Notes: generated from the letters alone by a model not told the origin. Counted from the stretch's first letter, positions 1 to 9,711 are shown. The stretch: DNA of 64,000 nt from JAGOLU01 sp964542665 (GCA_964542665.1 CAZIUF010000001.1:62001-126000), one strand, 5' to 3'. Translations and numbers: made by a program.

Positions 1-116
1 TGGTGCCAGGTATCAGAAATCAGATCGTGAATCTCCTCAAGAAGCATGGGTATGAAGTAGAAGCCAAAGAAGATGTATACACAAAAGACTTCGGGTTTAT
101 CTATGCTCAAAAATAA
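1..116 (+). CDS. C-terminal end of an unrecognised protein (partial)
   Basis: An open frame enters from the left edge (reading from base 3) and stops with TAA at 114-116, giving about 37 residues that end in FGFIYAQK. It contains the stretch NQIVNLLKKHGYEVEAKED, which would suit the last helix and strand of a Rossmann-type enzyme, but the fragment is too short to assign. It ends 3 bases before the convergent stop of the YibE/F gene. Confidence 0.5.
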   Translation, partial: VPGIRNQIVNLLKKHGYEVEAKEDVYTKDFGFIYAQK

Positions 117-119
117 TAC

Positions 120-1193
120 TCAAAAAAGCTTCTCTTTCTGCAGGTGTCCGATGCGTCGTTTACCCCACTTGACCGCGATCATAGTCGCGATAGGGACTGC
201 CGCAATGATGCCGATGCTTGAGACGAAAGTCCTCGTGATTTCTTCAGCGATCGATTCGCGTTGGATTACCACCCACAAAGGTGTCTCAGACTTGTATACG
301 AGCAAAAATAGTGGGAGTGCGGCACCTGCATATACTAAAATCAGCGTGTTCACGAGTGACGCGATATGATCTCTCCCCTGCGCCATCGCCTCAGCAAAAA
401 GATGGTGATTTTTCATGTCAGGACGTACTTTGTTGAGCGCTTGGACGATACCTATTTGCGATATGGTCACATCATCGAGCACACCCATTGCTGAGATGAT
501 CATACCTGCGATGAGTAGATCTGCAAGTCTGATATTTGAACCAAGTTTGAATATGACTGCATCTGCTTCATCTGAGCTCAAGCCTGTGAGGTGTCCAAAT
601 CGTGTAAATGCTACCGAGAGCACGGCCGTGAGGAGAAGGGCAATCATAGTCGACATCACTGCGAGTGAGGTTTTTTTATTGAACCCGTGCGAGAGGTAAA
701 AGGTGAGTGGAATGATGACGAGTGCAGTGATCATCGATACGACAATTGGATCGACACCTTCAACTATCTGGGGGATAGTAAACTGAGTGATGAGACTAAA
801 TGAGACGATCATCGCACCAATCGATATGAATCCTTGTGCTCTCCCAATGATCACTACGAGTGCAATAAAGAGCGCGATTAAACCAATATATGGGATAGTT
901 CTGTCGCGATCAGAAACTGCATAAAATGCCTTGTCGTTGATGGTTTGCGAGCTGATGATGAGCTTATCACCGACGGAGTATTTAGAACTAGATAGTGACT
1001 TGTCCGCAAAAGTTGGAATGGTGATGATTTGTTCTACTCCATCTTTATCATCGATGATCACTGCCATCGATGCGCTATCTGAACTGAGAGAATCAACGGT
1101 GCCTCTAAAAAAAGTCGTCTCTACTGCGTGGACCTTGTTTGGTATCGAGATTGCAAGTGAGACCAACAAACAAATAGTATAGATATATTTCAT
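120..1193 (-). CDS. YibE/F family multi-pass membrane protein
   Basis: The protein has an N-terminal signal/anchor segment (YIYTICLLVSLAISI), an extracytoplasmic beta-rich stretch of about 70 residues, then about seven hydrophobic helices. The family core is recognisable: a GRAQGF turn after the first membrane helix, and the conserved loop around SAMGVLDDVTISQ followed by AMAQGRDHIASLVNTL. The family is conserved in Firmicutes and Patescibacteria and its transport role is not settled. A GTG start at 1211 would add six residues, but the ATG at 1193 puts the signal segment at the N-terminus and is preferred. The gene converges on the fragment at the left edge. Confidence 0.85.
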   Translation of the reverse strand: MKYIYTICLLVSLAISIPNKVHAVETTFFRGTVDSLSSDSASMAVIIDDKDGVEQIITIPTFADKSLSSSKYSVGDKLIISSQTINDKAFYAVSDRDRTIPYIGLIALFIALVVIIGRAQGFISIGAMIVSFSLITQFTIPQIVEGVDPIVVSMITALVIIPLTFYLSHGFNKKTSLAVMSTMIALLLTAVLSVAFTRFGHLTGLSSDEADAVIFKLGSNIRLADLLIAGMIISAMGVLDDVTISQIGIVQALNKVRPDMKNHHLFAEAMAQGRDHIASLVNTLILVYAGAALPLFLLVYKSETPLWVVIQRESIAEEITRTFVSSIGIIAAVPIATMIAVKWGKRRIGHLQKEKLF

Positions 1194-1304
1194 AGATTCA
1201 ATTTCGAACACTTATACTCGAATCGCTACTGAAAAGTAAGGGTATCATGAAATACGTGAAACTCAAGCTACACAGTTTTGCGAACCCAAGACATGAAATA
1301 GCAC

Positions 1305-1333
1305 TTGACACACTTGTCTGCTAAATGTAAACT
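1305..1333 (+). promoter_or_regulatory. Promoter of clpB, leaderless geometry
   Basis: TTGACA at 1305-1310 and TAAACT at 1328-1333 are separated by 17 bases. The expected start point falls on or next to the clpB ATG at 1340, so the transcript would have no 5' leader. No heat-shock CIRCE repeat is visible here. Confidence 0.6.
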
Positions 1334-1339
1334 TTGGAC

Positions 1340-3478
1340 ATGGAAAACCCATTTGACCAACCAATCACCAACCCACTTGAGAAGTTTACCTTGAATCTGA
1401 CCGAAAAAGCGCGTTCAGGCAAGCTTGACCCTGTCATCGGACGGGACGATGAAGTGCGCCGTATCATCCAAATATTGTCACGTAGGACGAAAAATAACCC
1501 AGTTCTCTTGGGTGATCCTGGAGTTGGGAAGACCGCAATCATCGAAGGACTAGCGCTTAGAGTGATCTCAGGAGACGTCCCCAATACGCTGAAAAATAAA
1601 CAAATACTCATGCTCGACATGGCGACACTGCTCGCCGGCGCCTCATTCAGAGGTGAGTTTGAAAAGAGACTCAAAGCAGTGATTGAAACGATTGAGAAAT
1701 CAGAAGGACAATACATCATCTTTATCGATGAGCTGCATACGATCGTCGGTGCTGGAGGTGCTGAGGGTGCTGTCGATGCCGGCAATATGCTTAAGCCAGC
1801 CCTCGCTCGTGGACTCCTCCACGCGGTCGGCGCAACCACAGTTCGCGAATACCGCAAATATATCGAGAAAGATCCTGCACTCGAGCGCCGTTTTCAACCT
1901 ATCTATGTCGATGAACCAAGCATCGAAGACTCAGTCGCAATCCTACGTGGAGTCAAGGAAAAATATGAAGTCCATCACGGTATCAAGATAGCTGATGATG
2001 CACTCATTGCAGCGGTCAATTTATCCGTGCGTTACCTCACTGATAGGTATCTCCCTGATAAGGCGATCGACCTCATCGATGAGGCAGCTTCTGCTGCCAA
2101 GATTGAGGTGGATAGTATGCCCGCAGCGCTTGATCAACTGAAGCGCAATATCATCCGTACAGATATCGAGCTTGCAGCACTCAAAAAAGAGCTTACTGAA
2201 AAGACGAAGTTAGAGAAACTTCAGACAGACAGAGCAAGAATGCAGGCTGAATTTGAAGTGATCGAGAGGAAATGGATCGAACAAAAAAAGATTATCTCTC
2301 GTCTCCAAGAGGCGCGGATCAAACTCGAAAAGGCGCGGATAGAGCTCGAGAGAACTGAGCGCGAAGCCAAGCTTGAGGAAGCTGCTCAAATCAAATATGG
2401 AACTATTCCACAAATCGAAAAAGAAATCAAAGAGGTGCGTGCTGAGTGGGAAGCTATACCTGAAGCAGATCGTGTTCTTCGTGAACAGGTCACTGAAGCA
2501 GATATCGCATCGATTGTTGCTCGCTGGACAGGTATCCCACAATCTCGCCTACTCGCAAGCGAAACAGGAAAGGTTGCCCATCTTGAGGCCGAAATGAGTG
2601 CTCGAGTCATCGGCCAACAAGAAGTAGTAAAGAAAATCTCAGGAGCTATCCGTCGCTCACGTGCTGGGCTTGCTGATGAGGGACGACCTATCGGGTCATT
2701 TCTTTTCTTGGGTCCCACAGGTGTGGGTAAAACTGAGACTGCTCGTGCGCTCGCTCAGTCACTTTTCAATGATGAGAAAAATATGATCAGAATCGACATG
2801 AGCGAGTACTCAGAAAGTCACTCGATTGCACGTCTCATCGGCTCACCTCCAGGGTATGTTGGATATGAAGAAGGTGGACAACTCACCGAGGCAGTCCGTC
2901 GCAAGCCATACAGCGTGATCTTGCTCGATGAAGTCGAAAAAGCACACCCACAGATCTTTAATATGCTGCTGCAAGTCTTGGATGACGGACGACTCACTGA
3001 TGGCAAGGGAAAAACGGTGAACTTTAAAAATACCATCATCATCCTCACTTCAAATCTGGGAAGCGATGCCTTCCAAGTCGAGAAATATTCACGAGAGATG
3101 GTAGAGCTCAAAGTCACGGATATAGTCAGAGGATTCTTTAAACCTGAGTTCTTGAATCGTCTTGATAGCATCGTGATCTTTAATCCGCTCAATATGTCGA
3201 TGATGAAATCCATCATCAAGCTCCAACTTGCTGAGGTAAGTACGCGACTTGAGAAGCAGGGATATCACTTCAAATGGGATGATTCAGTAGAAAAATATTT
3301 ACTGGAGCACGGCTTTGACAAAACCTATGGAGCTCGTCCGCTCAAGCGCGTCATCAATGAACATATCCTCGATGAAGTGGCACTACAGATCGTGGAGGGA
3401 AAGATCAAGCCGGGCGACAAAATCGAGTGCGATTATGTGGGAAAAAAGATAATGTGTGGGGTGAAGAAAGTGAATTAG
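1340..3478 (+). CDS. clpB: ClpB-type AAA+ disaggregase lacking the N-terminal domain
   Basis: This 712-residue protein has two AAA+ modules. Module 1 carries Walker A GDPGVGKT near residue 58 and Walker B IIFIDELH. Module 2 carries GPTGVGKTE, the DEVEKAH Walker B, the pore loop around GYVGYEEGG, and a C-terminal D2-small domain (GARPLKR). Between them lies a long charged coiled coil, the ClpB middle domain, which points to a DnaK-linked disaggregase rather than to a ClpC unfoldase. Family members usually have 850-870 residues. Here the first module begins almost at the start, so the substrate-binding Clp_N domain is absent. A TTG at 1334 is possible but the ATG at 1340 fits the promoter better. 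Confidence 0.93.
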   Translation: MENPFDQPITNPLEKFTLNLTEKARSGKLDPVIGRDDEVRRIIQILSRRTKNNPVLLGDPGVGKTAIIEGLALRVISGDVPNTLKNKQILMLDMATLLAGASFRGEFEKRLKAVIETIEKSEGQYIIFIDELHTIVGAGGAEGAVDAGNMLKPALARGLLHAVGATTVREYRKYIEKDPALERRFQPIYVDEPSIEDSVAILRGVKEKYEVHHGIKIADDALIAAVNLSVRYLTDRYLPDKAIDLIDEAASAAKIEVDSMPAALDQLKRNIIRTDIELAALKKELTEKTKLEKLQTDRARMQAEFEVIERKWIEQKKIISRLQEARIKLEKARIELERTEREAKLEEAAQIKYGTIPQIEKEIKEVRAEWEAIPEADRVLREQVTEADIASIVARWTGIPQSRLLASETGKVAHLEAEMSARVIGQQEVVKKISGAIRRSRAGLADEGRPIGSFLFLGPTGVGKTETARALAQSLFNDEKNMIRIDMSEYSESHSIARLIGSPPGYVGYEEGGQLTEAVRRKPYSVILLDEVEKAHPQIFNMLLQVLDDGRLTDGKGKTVNFKNTIIILTSNLGSDAFQVEKYSREMVELKVTDIVRGFFKPEFLNRLDSIVIFNPLNMSMMKSIIKLQLAEVSTRLEKQGYHFKWDDSVEKYLLEHGFDKTYGARPLKRVINEHILDEVALQIVEGKIKPGDKIECDYVGKKIMCGVKKVN

Positions 3479-3504
3479 CGAAAAACTCATATATAATCAG
3501 TGTC

Positions 3505-4302
3505 ATGCTCAAGATCTACTCATGGAATGTGAATGGCATCCGGAGTGTGTGGAATAAAGGGCTTTTCCAAACATTTCTCAAAGATCATGATCCGGATATC
3601 CTCTGTCTTCAGGAGACCAAGGCCATGGAACATGAGTCACCTATTGACCCATTTGAATACACCGAGTACTGGCACTCAGCAAAGCGTAAAGGCTACTCAG
3701 GGACTGCAATATTTACCAAAACTACACCCCTATCTGTCATCAATGGATTTGTGCCTGAAGTACAATCGAAATATACTTTCACCGATCAATACGGCGATCC
3801 TACGACTGAGGGACGAGTCGTCAGTGCCGAATACGATACGTTTTATGTGGTCACTGTCTACACACCCAATAGTAAGGGTGATCTCACTCGTATCTCACTC
3901 AGAGAAAAGGTGTGGGATCCCGCATTTCTTGCTCACTGCAAACACCTCGAAAAGAACAAGCCGGTGATCTTTTGTGGCGACCTCAATGTGGCTCATACAG
4001 AAGATGATCTTGCACGACCAAAGGAAAATGATGGCACACACGGATTCACCAAAGAAGAGCGGGCAGGGTTTCAATCATTTCTCGATGCTGGATTTGTCGA
4101 TACCTTTCGCATTTCACACAAAGGAAATGGTTTCTATACCTGGTGGACCAACTGGGGCGGGGCACGAGCGAGAAATGTGGGATGGCGTATCGATTACTTT
4201 CTAGCCAGTGAAAAGTTAAAAAAGCATATCGTAGCTGCTGACATCCATCCCGATGTCATGGGCTCAGATCACTGCCCTGTCTCAATCACATTGGACATAT
4301 GA
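3505..4302 (+). CDS. xthA: Exodeoxyribonuclease III (AP endonuclease)
   Basis: This 265-residue member of the endonuclease/exonuclease/phosphatase superfamily acts in base-excision repair at abasic sites and 3' ends. Visible motifs are SWNVNGIRS at the N-terminus, the metal-binding glutamate in LCLQETKA, the GDLNVAH active-site strand, WRIDYFLAS, and the terminal GSDHCPV with the catalytic histidine. The start at 3505 is chosen because TATAAT at 3492-3497 lies 7 bases upstream, which predicts a leaderless mRNA. The open frame continues 26 codons further 5' into the end of clpB, but that extension is not family-like. It follows clpB by 26 bases. Confidence 0.93.
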   Translation: MLKIYSWNVNGIRSVWNKGLFQTFLKDHDPDILCLQETKAMEHESPIDPFEYTEYWHSAKRKGYSGTAIFTKTTPLSVINGFVPEVQSKYTFTDQYGDPTTEGRVVSAEYDTFYVVTVYTPNSKGDLTRISLREKVWDPAFLAHCKHLEKNKPVIFCGDLNVAHTEDDLARPKENDGTHGFTKEERAGFQSFLDAGFVDTFRISHKGNGFYTWWTNWGGARARNVGWRIDYFLASEKLKKHIVAADIHPDVMGSDHCPVSITLDI

Positions 4303-4317
4303 TCGTTTATAGCCAAT

Positions 4318-5529
4318 ATGAATGAAATACAACAACCAGATGTAGTAACACCGAATGGAGATGGTTCTTCAGTATCAATAACGTTCGAAAAGGGTAGTGC
4401 CATACCGCATGGCAATGCAACAGCTTTACCTGATCGGCTTACACATCCAGACGGCGAGCTTGAACCATTTTCACCATACAATTGTTCAAGTATTGGACCT
4501 GCCGAAAGCAAAGTTATTCCTGATGGAGTATATAAAGATAGTGACAAAGTGACGAAAAACTTTTGCACAGAAGTAAAAACGTCCGTTGATGCTGTTGTCG
4601 ATGTGTTTAAACAGGTCGAGTCGTACACATTAGCTGAAGGAGCTCGACTCAATATCCGGTTCATCACTACGCTGGATCATCTCACTCAAGCTATCAAAAG
4701 GAAAGACTGGGGCAACTATATTGAGGGTGTCACCCCACTTACAGGATGTGGTGTCGCTGATCTAGAGGGTATGTGCATAATCAATCTAGGCAAAATCCAT
4801 CCAGCTAGAAGATTTGATGAAGATGAGTACAAGATGCTATTATCTGAAGCTAAAGATATTTATGATAAACGCGAGAATAAACCTCAAAAAAAACATGACA
4901 TTCTAGGATATCGGTATGCGGCATTTGACAGAGATAATGAAGTTATCCGAGATCAAGTAATCAAACTGTTGATCGAATTTGCATGGTCCGAGGCAGAGGC
5001 AAAAACAATCGCAAATAGCGCTGAGGTGATGTTTGGCTTGATGATCTGCGATGCCCATCAAGACGAACAGGGTCATCAAGTACCAGAAAAAGTGGTGAGT
5101 CTGATCGGTATTGAGAGAAGAGAGATGATGCTTACTGTAGATGGAATACAAGTGCCATTTACCATCGCCGAAGTAGCCGAAGCTATAACTGCAGAGGGTT
5201 ACACTGGCAATGGACTATATGGCTGCGCAAATACACTCATGATGAGGGGTCTTGTGCAGGATGAAAAAGCTCCTCATATCTTGATTGGCGAGGCCAATCT
5301 GCATAATGTTGGCGTGGTAAAAAATGCATTTAATCAGGGAAGGGATTGTGGTCTCATGCGTGATGATATACGAAAGAAACTAGGGATCGCTCTTGCGGCG
5401 CTCCGTGCTGATTTTACAATCAGAGATAAAACTGATCCATTGCCAAATGATAGGCCAAACTGTTTACTACCTACTTTTCAAACATTGCAAATGATCAAAG
5501 AAAAATACGCTTCTCCTATGAGGAATTAA
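4318..5529 (+). CDS. Unrecognised 403-residue protein, weak GNAT-like C-terminal half
   Basis: I do not recognise this protein. It is soluble, with no signal peptide and no membrane helix. The first 80 residues are polar and Pro/Gly/Ser-rich. A folded domain follows (about residues 90-210), with LTGCGVADLEGMCIINLGKIHP. Residues about 270-370 carry VAEAITAEGYTGNGLYGC and then ILIGEANLHNVGVVKNAFNQGR. The latter resembles the end of an N-acetyltransferase fold (strand, Asn, helix, glycine). It sits 15 bases upstream of an M20 peptidase on the same strand, so the two may be co-transcribed. The acetyltransferase reading is only a hint. Confidence 0.7.
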   Translation: MNEIQQPDVVTPNGDGSSVSITFEKGSAIPHGNATALPDRLTHPDGELEPFSPYNCSSIGPAESKVIPDGVYKDSDKVTKNFCTEVKTSVDAVVDVFKQVESYTLAEGARLNIRFITTLDHLTQAIKRKDWGNYIEGVTPLTGCGVADLEGMCIINLGKIHPARRFDEDEYKMLLSEAKDIYDKRENKPQKKHDILGYRYAAFDRDNEVIRDQVIKLLIEFAWSEAEAKTIANSAEVMFGLMICDAHQDEQGHQVPEKVVSLIGIERREMMLTVDGIQVPFTIAEVAEAITAEGYTGNGLYGCANTLMMRGLVQDEKAPHILIGEANLHNVGVVKNAFNQGRDCGLMRDDIRKKLGIALAALRADFTIRDKTDPLPNDRPNCLLPTFQTLQMIKEKYASPMRN

Positions 5530-5544
5530 ATAATTCATATACTT

Positions 5545-6687
5545 ATGTCAGAAGCATCACCCACTATCGAACTATTAAAAGACTTGATTGAGATACCTTC
5601 GCCCTATCCAGACGAGTCACGCATTGGTGAGTTTATGTATGGTTATCTCAAAGACCGTGAGGGTGTACGGGTGATCATGAGTGAGGTTGAACCACGAAGA
5701 TATAACATCATTGCCACCAAGGGATCTGGCGATACACTCTATGGATTTTGTGGACACCTTGATACAGTGAAGCTTGTCTCTGGGTGGACAGTAGACCCAC
5801 ATGCCGCGGTCATCAAAGATGACCGTTTATATGGTCTCGGCGCATATGATATGAAGGGCGGGATAGCTGCCATGGTCAGAGCATTTGTTGATGCAAAACC
5901 CACCAACTCTCAAATTGTACTCATCCTGACTATTGATGAAGAAAATGTTGGAGCAGGTTGCGAACACTTTTTACGAACAGAACTCTCAAAAAAGATTTCT
6001 CATCTTGTCGTTTGTGAACCTGCATTTACCAATGGACAGCAAGGTATCGTCACAGGTAGGTCTGGGTGGGGATGGATCAATATCACACTTTCACAACCGC
6101 CAAAACATTTTAATGAATACATGCCTTCTCGCGATCTTCAATTGCTCTGGGCAAAGACTCTTGAATATATTCATACTCTCAATCGAGAGGAAAAATCGTA
6201 TGGTGGCAAACAATTTATCTATGCACGAGAAACACACGCACAAGGAAGCGGACTGTCTCTTTGCACGAGTATCACCGCGCAATGTGACTGTAGTATCCTC
6301 CTCCCTGATAGTGGCGTTGGACTCGCTGAAAAAATAAAGGGTTTTATCTCAAAACAAATAGGCGGGGTCTTTGACTCAATGATCCAATTCACCGTGTCTT
6401 TTGACCCTGGGGCACGCACATATTATGCACCTTACACCACACCTCAGGACTCTTCTCACCTAGACGCTCTAAAGTCAGCAGTGCACAAGATCACGAGTAA
6501 AGCGGCAGTCCCCTATTTTCGTTCATCTGTGTCAGATGAAAATATTCTTGCAGCTGCAGGGATCAGTGTGCTTGGTATCGGAGCCGAAGGATATGGAGCA
6601 CATGCTCCAGATGAGTGGGTCAGCATCACATCAGTTCAGAAGTTGAAGGATATACTTTCTGAATATTTGAATCTGCTTGATAAGTAG
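5545..6687 (+). CDS. M20 family zinc metallopeptidase / deacylase
   Basis: This 380-residue protein is of the ArgE/DapE/CPG2 family. The metal and catalytic set is present: GHLDTV with His71 and Asp73, bridging Asp102 in GAYDMKGG, the general-base/metal pair in TIDEEN (132-133), a glutamate in VCEPAF, and a late histidine in AHAPDEW. Such enzymes cleave amide bonds of N-acyl amino acids or dipeptides in the cytoplasm. Substrate cannot be told from sequence, and no biosynthetic neighbours suggest ArgE or DapE. The middle (about 190-290) is the dimerisation domain. It converges on the trypsin-like protease gene 3 bases away. Confidence 0.88.
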   Translation: MSEASPTIELLKDLIEIPSPYPDESRIGEFMYGYLKDREGVRVIMSEVEPRRYNIIATKGSGDTLYGFCGHLDTVKLVSGWTVDPHAAVIKDDRLYGLGAYDMKGGIAAMVRAFVDAKPTNSQIVLILTIDEENVGAGCEHFLRTELSKKISHLVVCEPAFTNGQQGIVTGRSGWGWINITLSQPPKHFNEYMPSRDLQLLWAKTLEYIHTLNREEKSYGGKQFIYARETHAQGSGLSLCTSITAQCDCSILLPDSGVGLAEKIKGFISKQIGGVFDSMIQFTVSFDPGARTYYAPYTTPQDSSHLDALKSAVHKITSKAAVPYFRSSVSDENILAAAGISVLGIGAEGYGAHAPDEWVSITSVQKLKDILSEYLNLLDK

Positions 6688-6690
6688 ATA

Positions 6691-7503
6691 TTACTGTTGC
6701 AGCTCTTTTACGATCTCCAGCACCCGCTTGGCAGGAAGTGCCAAACTCAAACCCTCGATAGGCGTCCTTGTGTCAAACCACGAAAACTTTGCGGTGTTCA
6801 TCCCCACGATTCCACACTCATTGAAAAGCGGTCCACCTGAGTTGCCTGGGTTGATCGCTGCGTCTGTCTGTACATATTTTTGGCCATCTTTCTGGGTATT
6901 GAAGCGAGAGAAGATCCCTCTCGTGATTGCGGGCTCTATCTGATCTCGTTCTTTGGGCCACCCAACAGCGAGCAACTCCTCGCCTTGGGCAAGCTGGTCA
7001 CTATCAAAAAATGGACAACTGGGCAGCTTGTCATTTGTCTTGAGTAGCGACACATCATTTTCTGAGGAAGATTGGACCAACTCAAGTGGTCGCTCAACAC
7101 CATTGACTCGCGTCTTGAAGATAAATGATCCCTGAGTGACGTGTTTATTTGTTACCAGGAGTCCATTGCCCAAACTGATACCCGATCCATGCTGTTTGAT
7201 CGTCCCGTTTTCGTCATACGACAAGATGATATATGCACAACGCACCGCTTTATATCTCGTTTCCCCCATGTTGCATCCTGCGCGTGGATTGCCAAGTGAT
7301 GCACCCGCGATCTCTGCAGCTTTTTGGTTTTTAAGATGTACTCGCCAGAGACTGACGATTGTCAATAAAACCGCCCCACCAACGACGATACCAATCACAA
7401 ATGTTGCGATGATGATCTTGATAGTATTGTCCTCATGTACCTGACCTACCTGCAACCCAGAAGGTAGCGGAACAGCATGAGCCATTGAGTCGGGGGTAGC
7501 CAT
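6691..7503 (-). CDS. Membrane-anchored trypsin-like serine protease (HtrA/S1C type, no PDZ)
   Basis: One membrane helix (about residues 28-53) anchors an extracytoplasmic chymotrypsin-fold domain with a complete triad: His121 in VTNKHV, Asp150 in ENDVSLL, and Ser222 in NPGNSGGPL. The oxyanion glycines are intact. DegP/HtrA proteins normally carry one or two PDZ domains after the protease. Here the protein ends 48 residues after the serine, so the PDZ is missing. Likely a small envelope quality-control or processing protease. TACCAT at 7511-7516 lies 7 bases upstream of the ATG, so leaderless expression is predicted. Confidence 0.88.
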   Translation of the reverse strand: MATPDSMAHAVPLPSGLQVGQVHEDNTIKIIIATFVIGIVVGGAVLLTIVSLWRVHLKNQKAAEIAGASLGNPRAGCNMGETRYKAVRCAYIILSYDENGTIKQHGSGISLGNGLLVTNKHVTQGSFIFKTRVNGVERPLELVQSSSENDVSLLKTNDKLPSCPFFDSDQLAQGEELLAVGWPKERDQIEPAITRGIFSRFNTQKDGQKYVQTDAAINPGNSGGPLFNECGIVGMNTAKFSWFDTRTPIEGLSLALPAKRVLEIVKELQQ

Positions 7504-7601
7504 AGCATCTATGGTAGCATATCTGAGTTCACAGCAGCAACATATTTAGCATGGTGTGTTTTGTCTATAGGATTGTCACCGTGCTATACTGAGGTTTGAA
7601 T

Positions 7602-7931
7602 ATGCATACGAGGCACATCATCATTTCATTATCATCGATCGTCATTGGCTTTCTTGTCATCGTCTACGTCATAGTCCGCACAACAGGTACAGCGCTACCA
7701 AGTAATACCAAGTCAATTACACCTATCACCCCAATTCCGGTTGATTCAGCCAAATTACCTGAGGCACTACAAAAAATACAGAATAAAGCACGTCAATCAA
7801 ATACAAATGACTTGCAGCTTGTAGGAGCACCTATTGGAACAAATCCAGGGAGTGTAATTCAGCCCGCTCCAACAACTACTAAGGGGTCTCCGTCTCCCGT
7901 AAGCAGTCCAACACTCAGACCTGTCCAGTAA
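7602..7931 (+). CDS. Small single-span membrane protein with Pro/Thr/Ser-rich tail
   Basis: About 109 residues: a hydrophobic N-terminal anchor (IIISLSSIVIGFLVIVYVIV) followed by a polar, low-complexity Pro/Thr/Ser-rich region that should face outside. No known domain is seen. A -10 box TATACT at 7585-7590 with TTGTCT 18 bases further up makes a plausible promoter. The ATG at 7602 is preferred over a TTG at 7596. It lies between, and transcribes toward, the divergent protease and the convergent ABC exporter. Confidence 0.55.
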   Translation: MHTRHIIISLSSIVIGFLVIVYVIVRTTGTALPSNTKSITPITPIPVDSAKLPEALQKIQNKARQSNTNDLQLVGAPIGTNPGSVIQPAPTTTKGSPSPVSSPTLRPVQ

Positions 7932-7944
7932 CGGTCTAAGGCCA

Positions 7945-9711
7945 CTAATAGATCTCATAGTTCGCAAGAAGCTTCTTGTTCCCCTCTATTTGGAATCGCA
8001 AGAGATCACTGTATATACCTGGTCTATTTGCCAGTTCTCCTGGCGTGCCTTGATCAACAATCTTTCCCTCGTCCAGCACGATGATGCGATCGGCATCACG
8101 TAATGTTGAGAATCTATGGGCGATGATGAGAGTAAGGCGATCACGCATCAGGTTTTCCATAGCAGACTGGACAGCAAGCTCGCTTTGTGCATCGAGACTA
8201 CTTGTCGCCTCATCAAGAATCAGTATCGGCGCATCCTTGAGTATTGCTCGGGCTATTTGGATACGTTGCTTTTGTCCTCCTGAGAGTCTGACACCACGCT
8301 CCCCAACCTCACTATGCATGCCTTTTGGCAGCTTTTTGACGAACTCCCATGCCTGAGCCATCTCAAGTGCTTTCTGCACCTCATCATCTGTGTGGTGGGA
8401 TCCATAGGTGACATTTTCTCTGATTGATGTTGAGAAAAGTTCATTTTCTTGGAAAACAAGCGCGATATTGTGACGAACATCGACATGATTCAGCTCTTTG
8501 TAACTATGGCCGGACATCGAGATTTTGCCACGAGTTGCATCGTAAAACTTCATGATAAGGCTGACGAGAGTGGTCTTGCCAGCTCCACTACGACCTACAA
8601 GCGCTACTGTTTCGCGCTGATTGATATCAAACGTGATATTACTCAAGACCTCACGTACATCCTCATAACTAAAGAATACTTTCTCAAAATGGATCGAGGG
8701 ATCGCGAAGTATCTTTGGAGAGTAGCCTGACATGACCGGCTCACGAGAGGGAAGCTCAAGAAGATTGAAAAATTCCTTGGACCCCGTCTCAGCCTCTTGG
8801 ATACGAGTTAGTATGAAGGACATTGCAAAAAGTGGCCGACGTACTTGATTGATCAGTTGGATGATAAGGACAGCTTCACCGAGGGTGATAGCTCCCTTGT
8901 ATGCATCCGTAAATGTGATGAAGTAGATCGTAAGCAAAATGAGATGAAGACTCATATTGCGCAAAAAGTCATAGGTATGAAAAATCTTACTTTGTCTCGT
9001 GACGATTTCGTTAATCAAAACAAATGTTTTGGATATCAGAGATAGTTCTTCGTGTTGATTATTAAATCCTTTGACTAGTTTGATATTAACGATACTCTCA
9101 GAGAGTCGTCCGCGGGTAACATCCTCATATTTATTCCGCTTTTCTTGCTCTTTGCCCCATCGCTTCGTCGAAAGTGATGTTAGATACACATATATTGGAA
9201 ATAAAAGTGTTACTAAAAAGGCTGTCCAGATGCTATATCGAGCAAGTATAAAGATGGTAAATACCGCCTGCAAAAATGCAGTCATGATAAAGTTCGTGGC
9301 AGTGTTGTAAAAGTCAGAGATGACTTGAACTCCTCTATTAAGCTGATTGATGATCTTTCCAGACAACTCACCATCATAATACGATTGACTGAGCGTGAGC
9401 GCTTTCTCAAAAAATACTTCGGTGAGATATTTTTTGAGCTTCGCAGCAAATCGATCGCCGAGATGACTAGAGATATTGCTGATGAGTTGACCAACCATGC
9501 TAACGCCGAACCCAATACCCAAGATCAAGATGAGCGTATCGATCGGATGATTTGGATTTTTTATCTTTGTCGTGACTTCATCGATAGCAAACTTGAATAC
9601 AATTGGGTTGATGAGTTCAACCAGCGCACTCAGCACTACAAGGGCTGAAATAAATAGAAATAGTCCTCGGATTGGACGAGCAATACGGATGATCTTGACG
9701 ATATTTATCAT
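7945..9711 (-). CDS. ABC exporter half-transporter (MsbA/MdlB type)
   Basis: 588 residues in the classic fused order: six membrane helices (about 1-320), then a nucleotide-binding domain with Walker A GRSGAGKTT, Q-loop FQENELFS, signature LSGGQKQR, Walker B ILILDEATS and switch histidine IIAHRFST. It should work as a homodimer that exports a lipid, peptide or drug. Substrate cannot be deduced. It lies 24 bases downstream of the DUF1189-like gene on the same strand and is probably in one transcript with it. Confidence 0.93.
   Translation of the reverse strand: MINIVKIIRIARPIRGLFLFISALVVLSALVELINPIVFKFAIDEVTTKIKNPNHPIDTLILILGIGFGVSMVGQLISNISSHLGDRFAAKLKKYLTEVFFEKALTLSQSYYDGELSGKIINQLNRGVQVISDFYNTATNFIMTAFLQAVFTIFILARYSIWTAFLVTLLFPIYVYLTSLSTKRWGKEQEKRNKYEDVTRGRLSESIVNIKLVKGFNNQHEELSLISKTFVLINEIVTRQSKIFHTYDFLRNMSLHLILLTIYFITFTDAYKGAITLGEAVLIIQLINQVRRPLFAMSFILTRIQEAETGSKEFFNLLELPSREPVMSGYSPKILRDPSIHFEKVFFSYEDVREVLSNITFDINQRETVALVGRSGAGKTTLVSLIMKFYDATRGKISMSGHSYKELNHVDVRHNIALVFQENELFSTSIRENVTYGSHHTDDEVQKALEMAQAWEFVKKLPKGMHSEVGERGVRLSGGQKQRIQIARAILKDAPILILDEATSSLDAQSELAVQSAMENLMRDRLTLIIAHRFSTLRDADRIIVLDEGKIVDQGTPGELANRPGIYSDLLRFQIEGNKKLLANYEIY

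Noticed and set aside
1321..1857. 178-residue minus-strand ORF opposite clpB
   Set aside because: It is a shadow of the conserved ClpB frame, low in family signal and rich in Ser/Ala by antisense codon bias.
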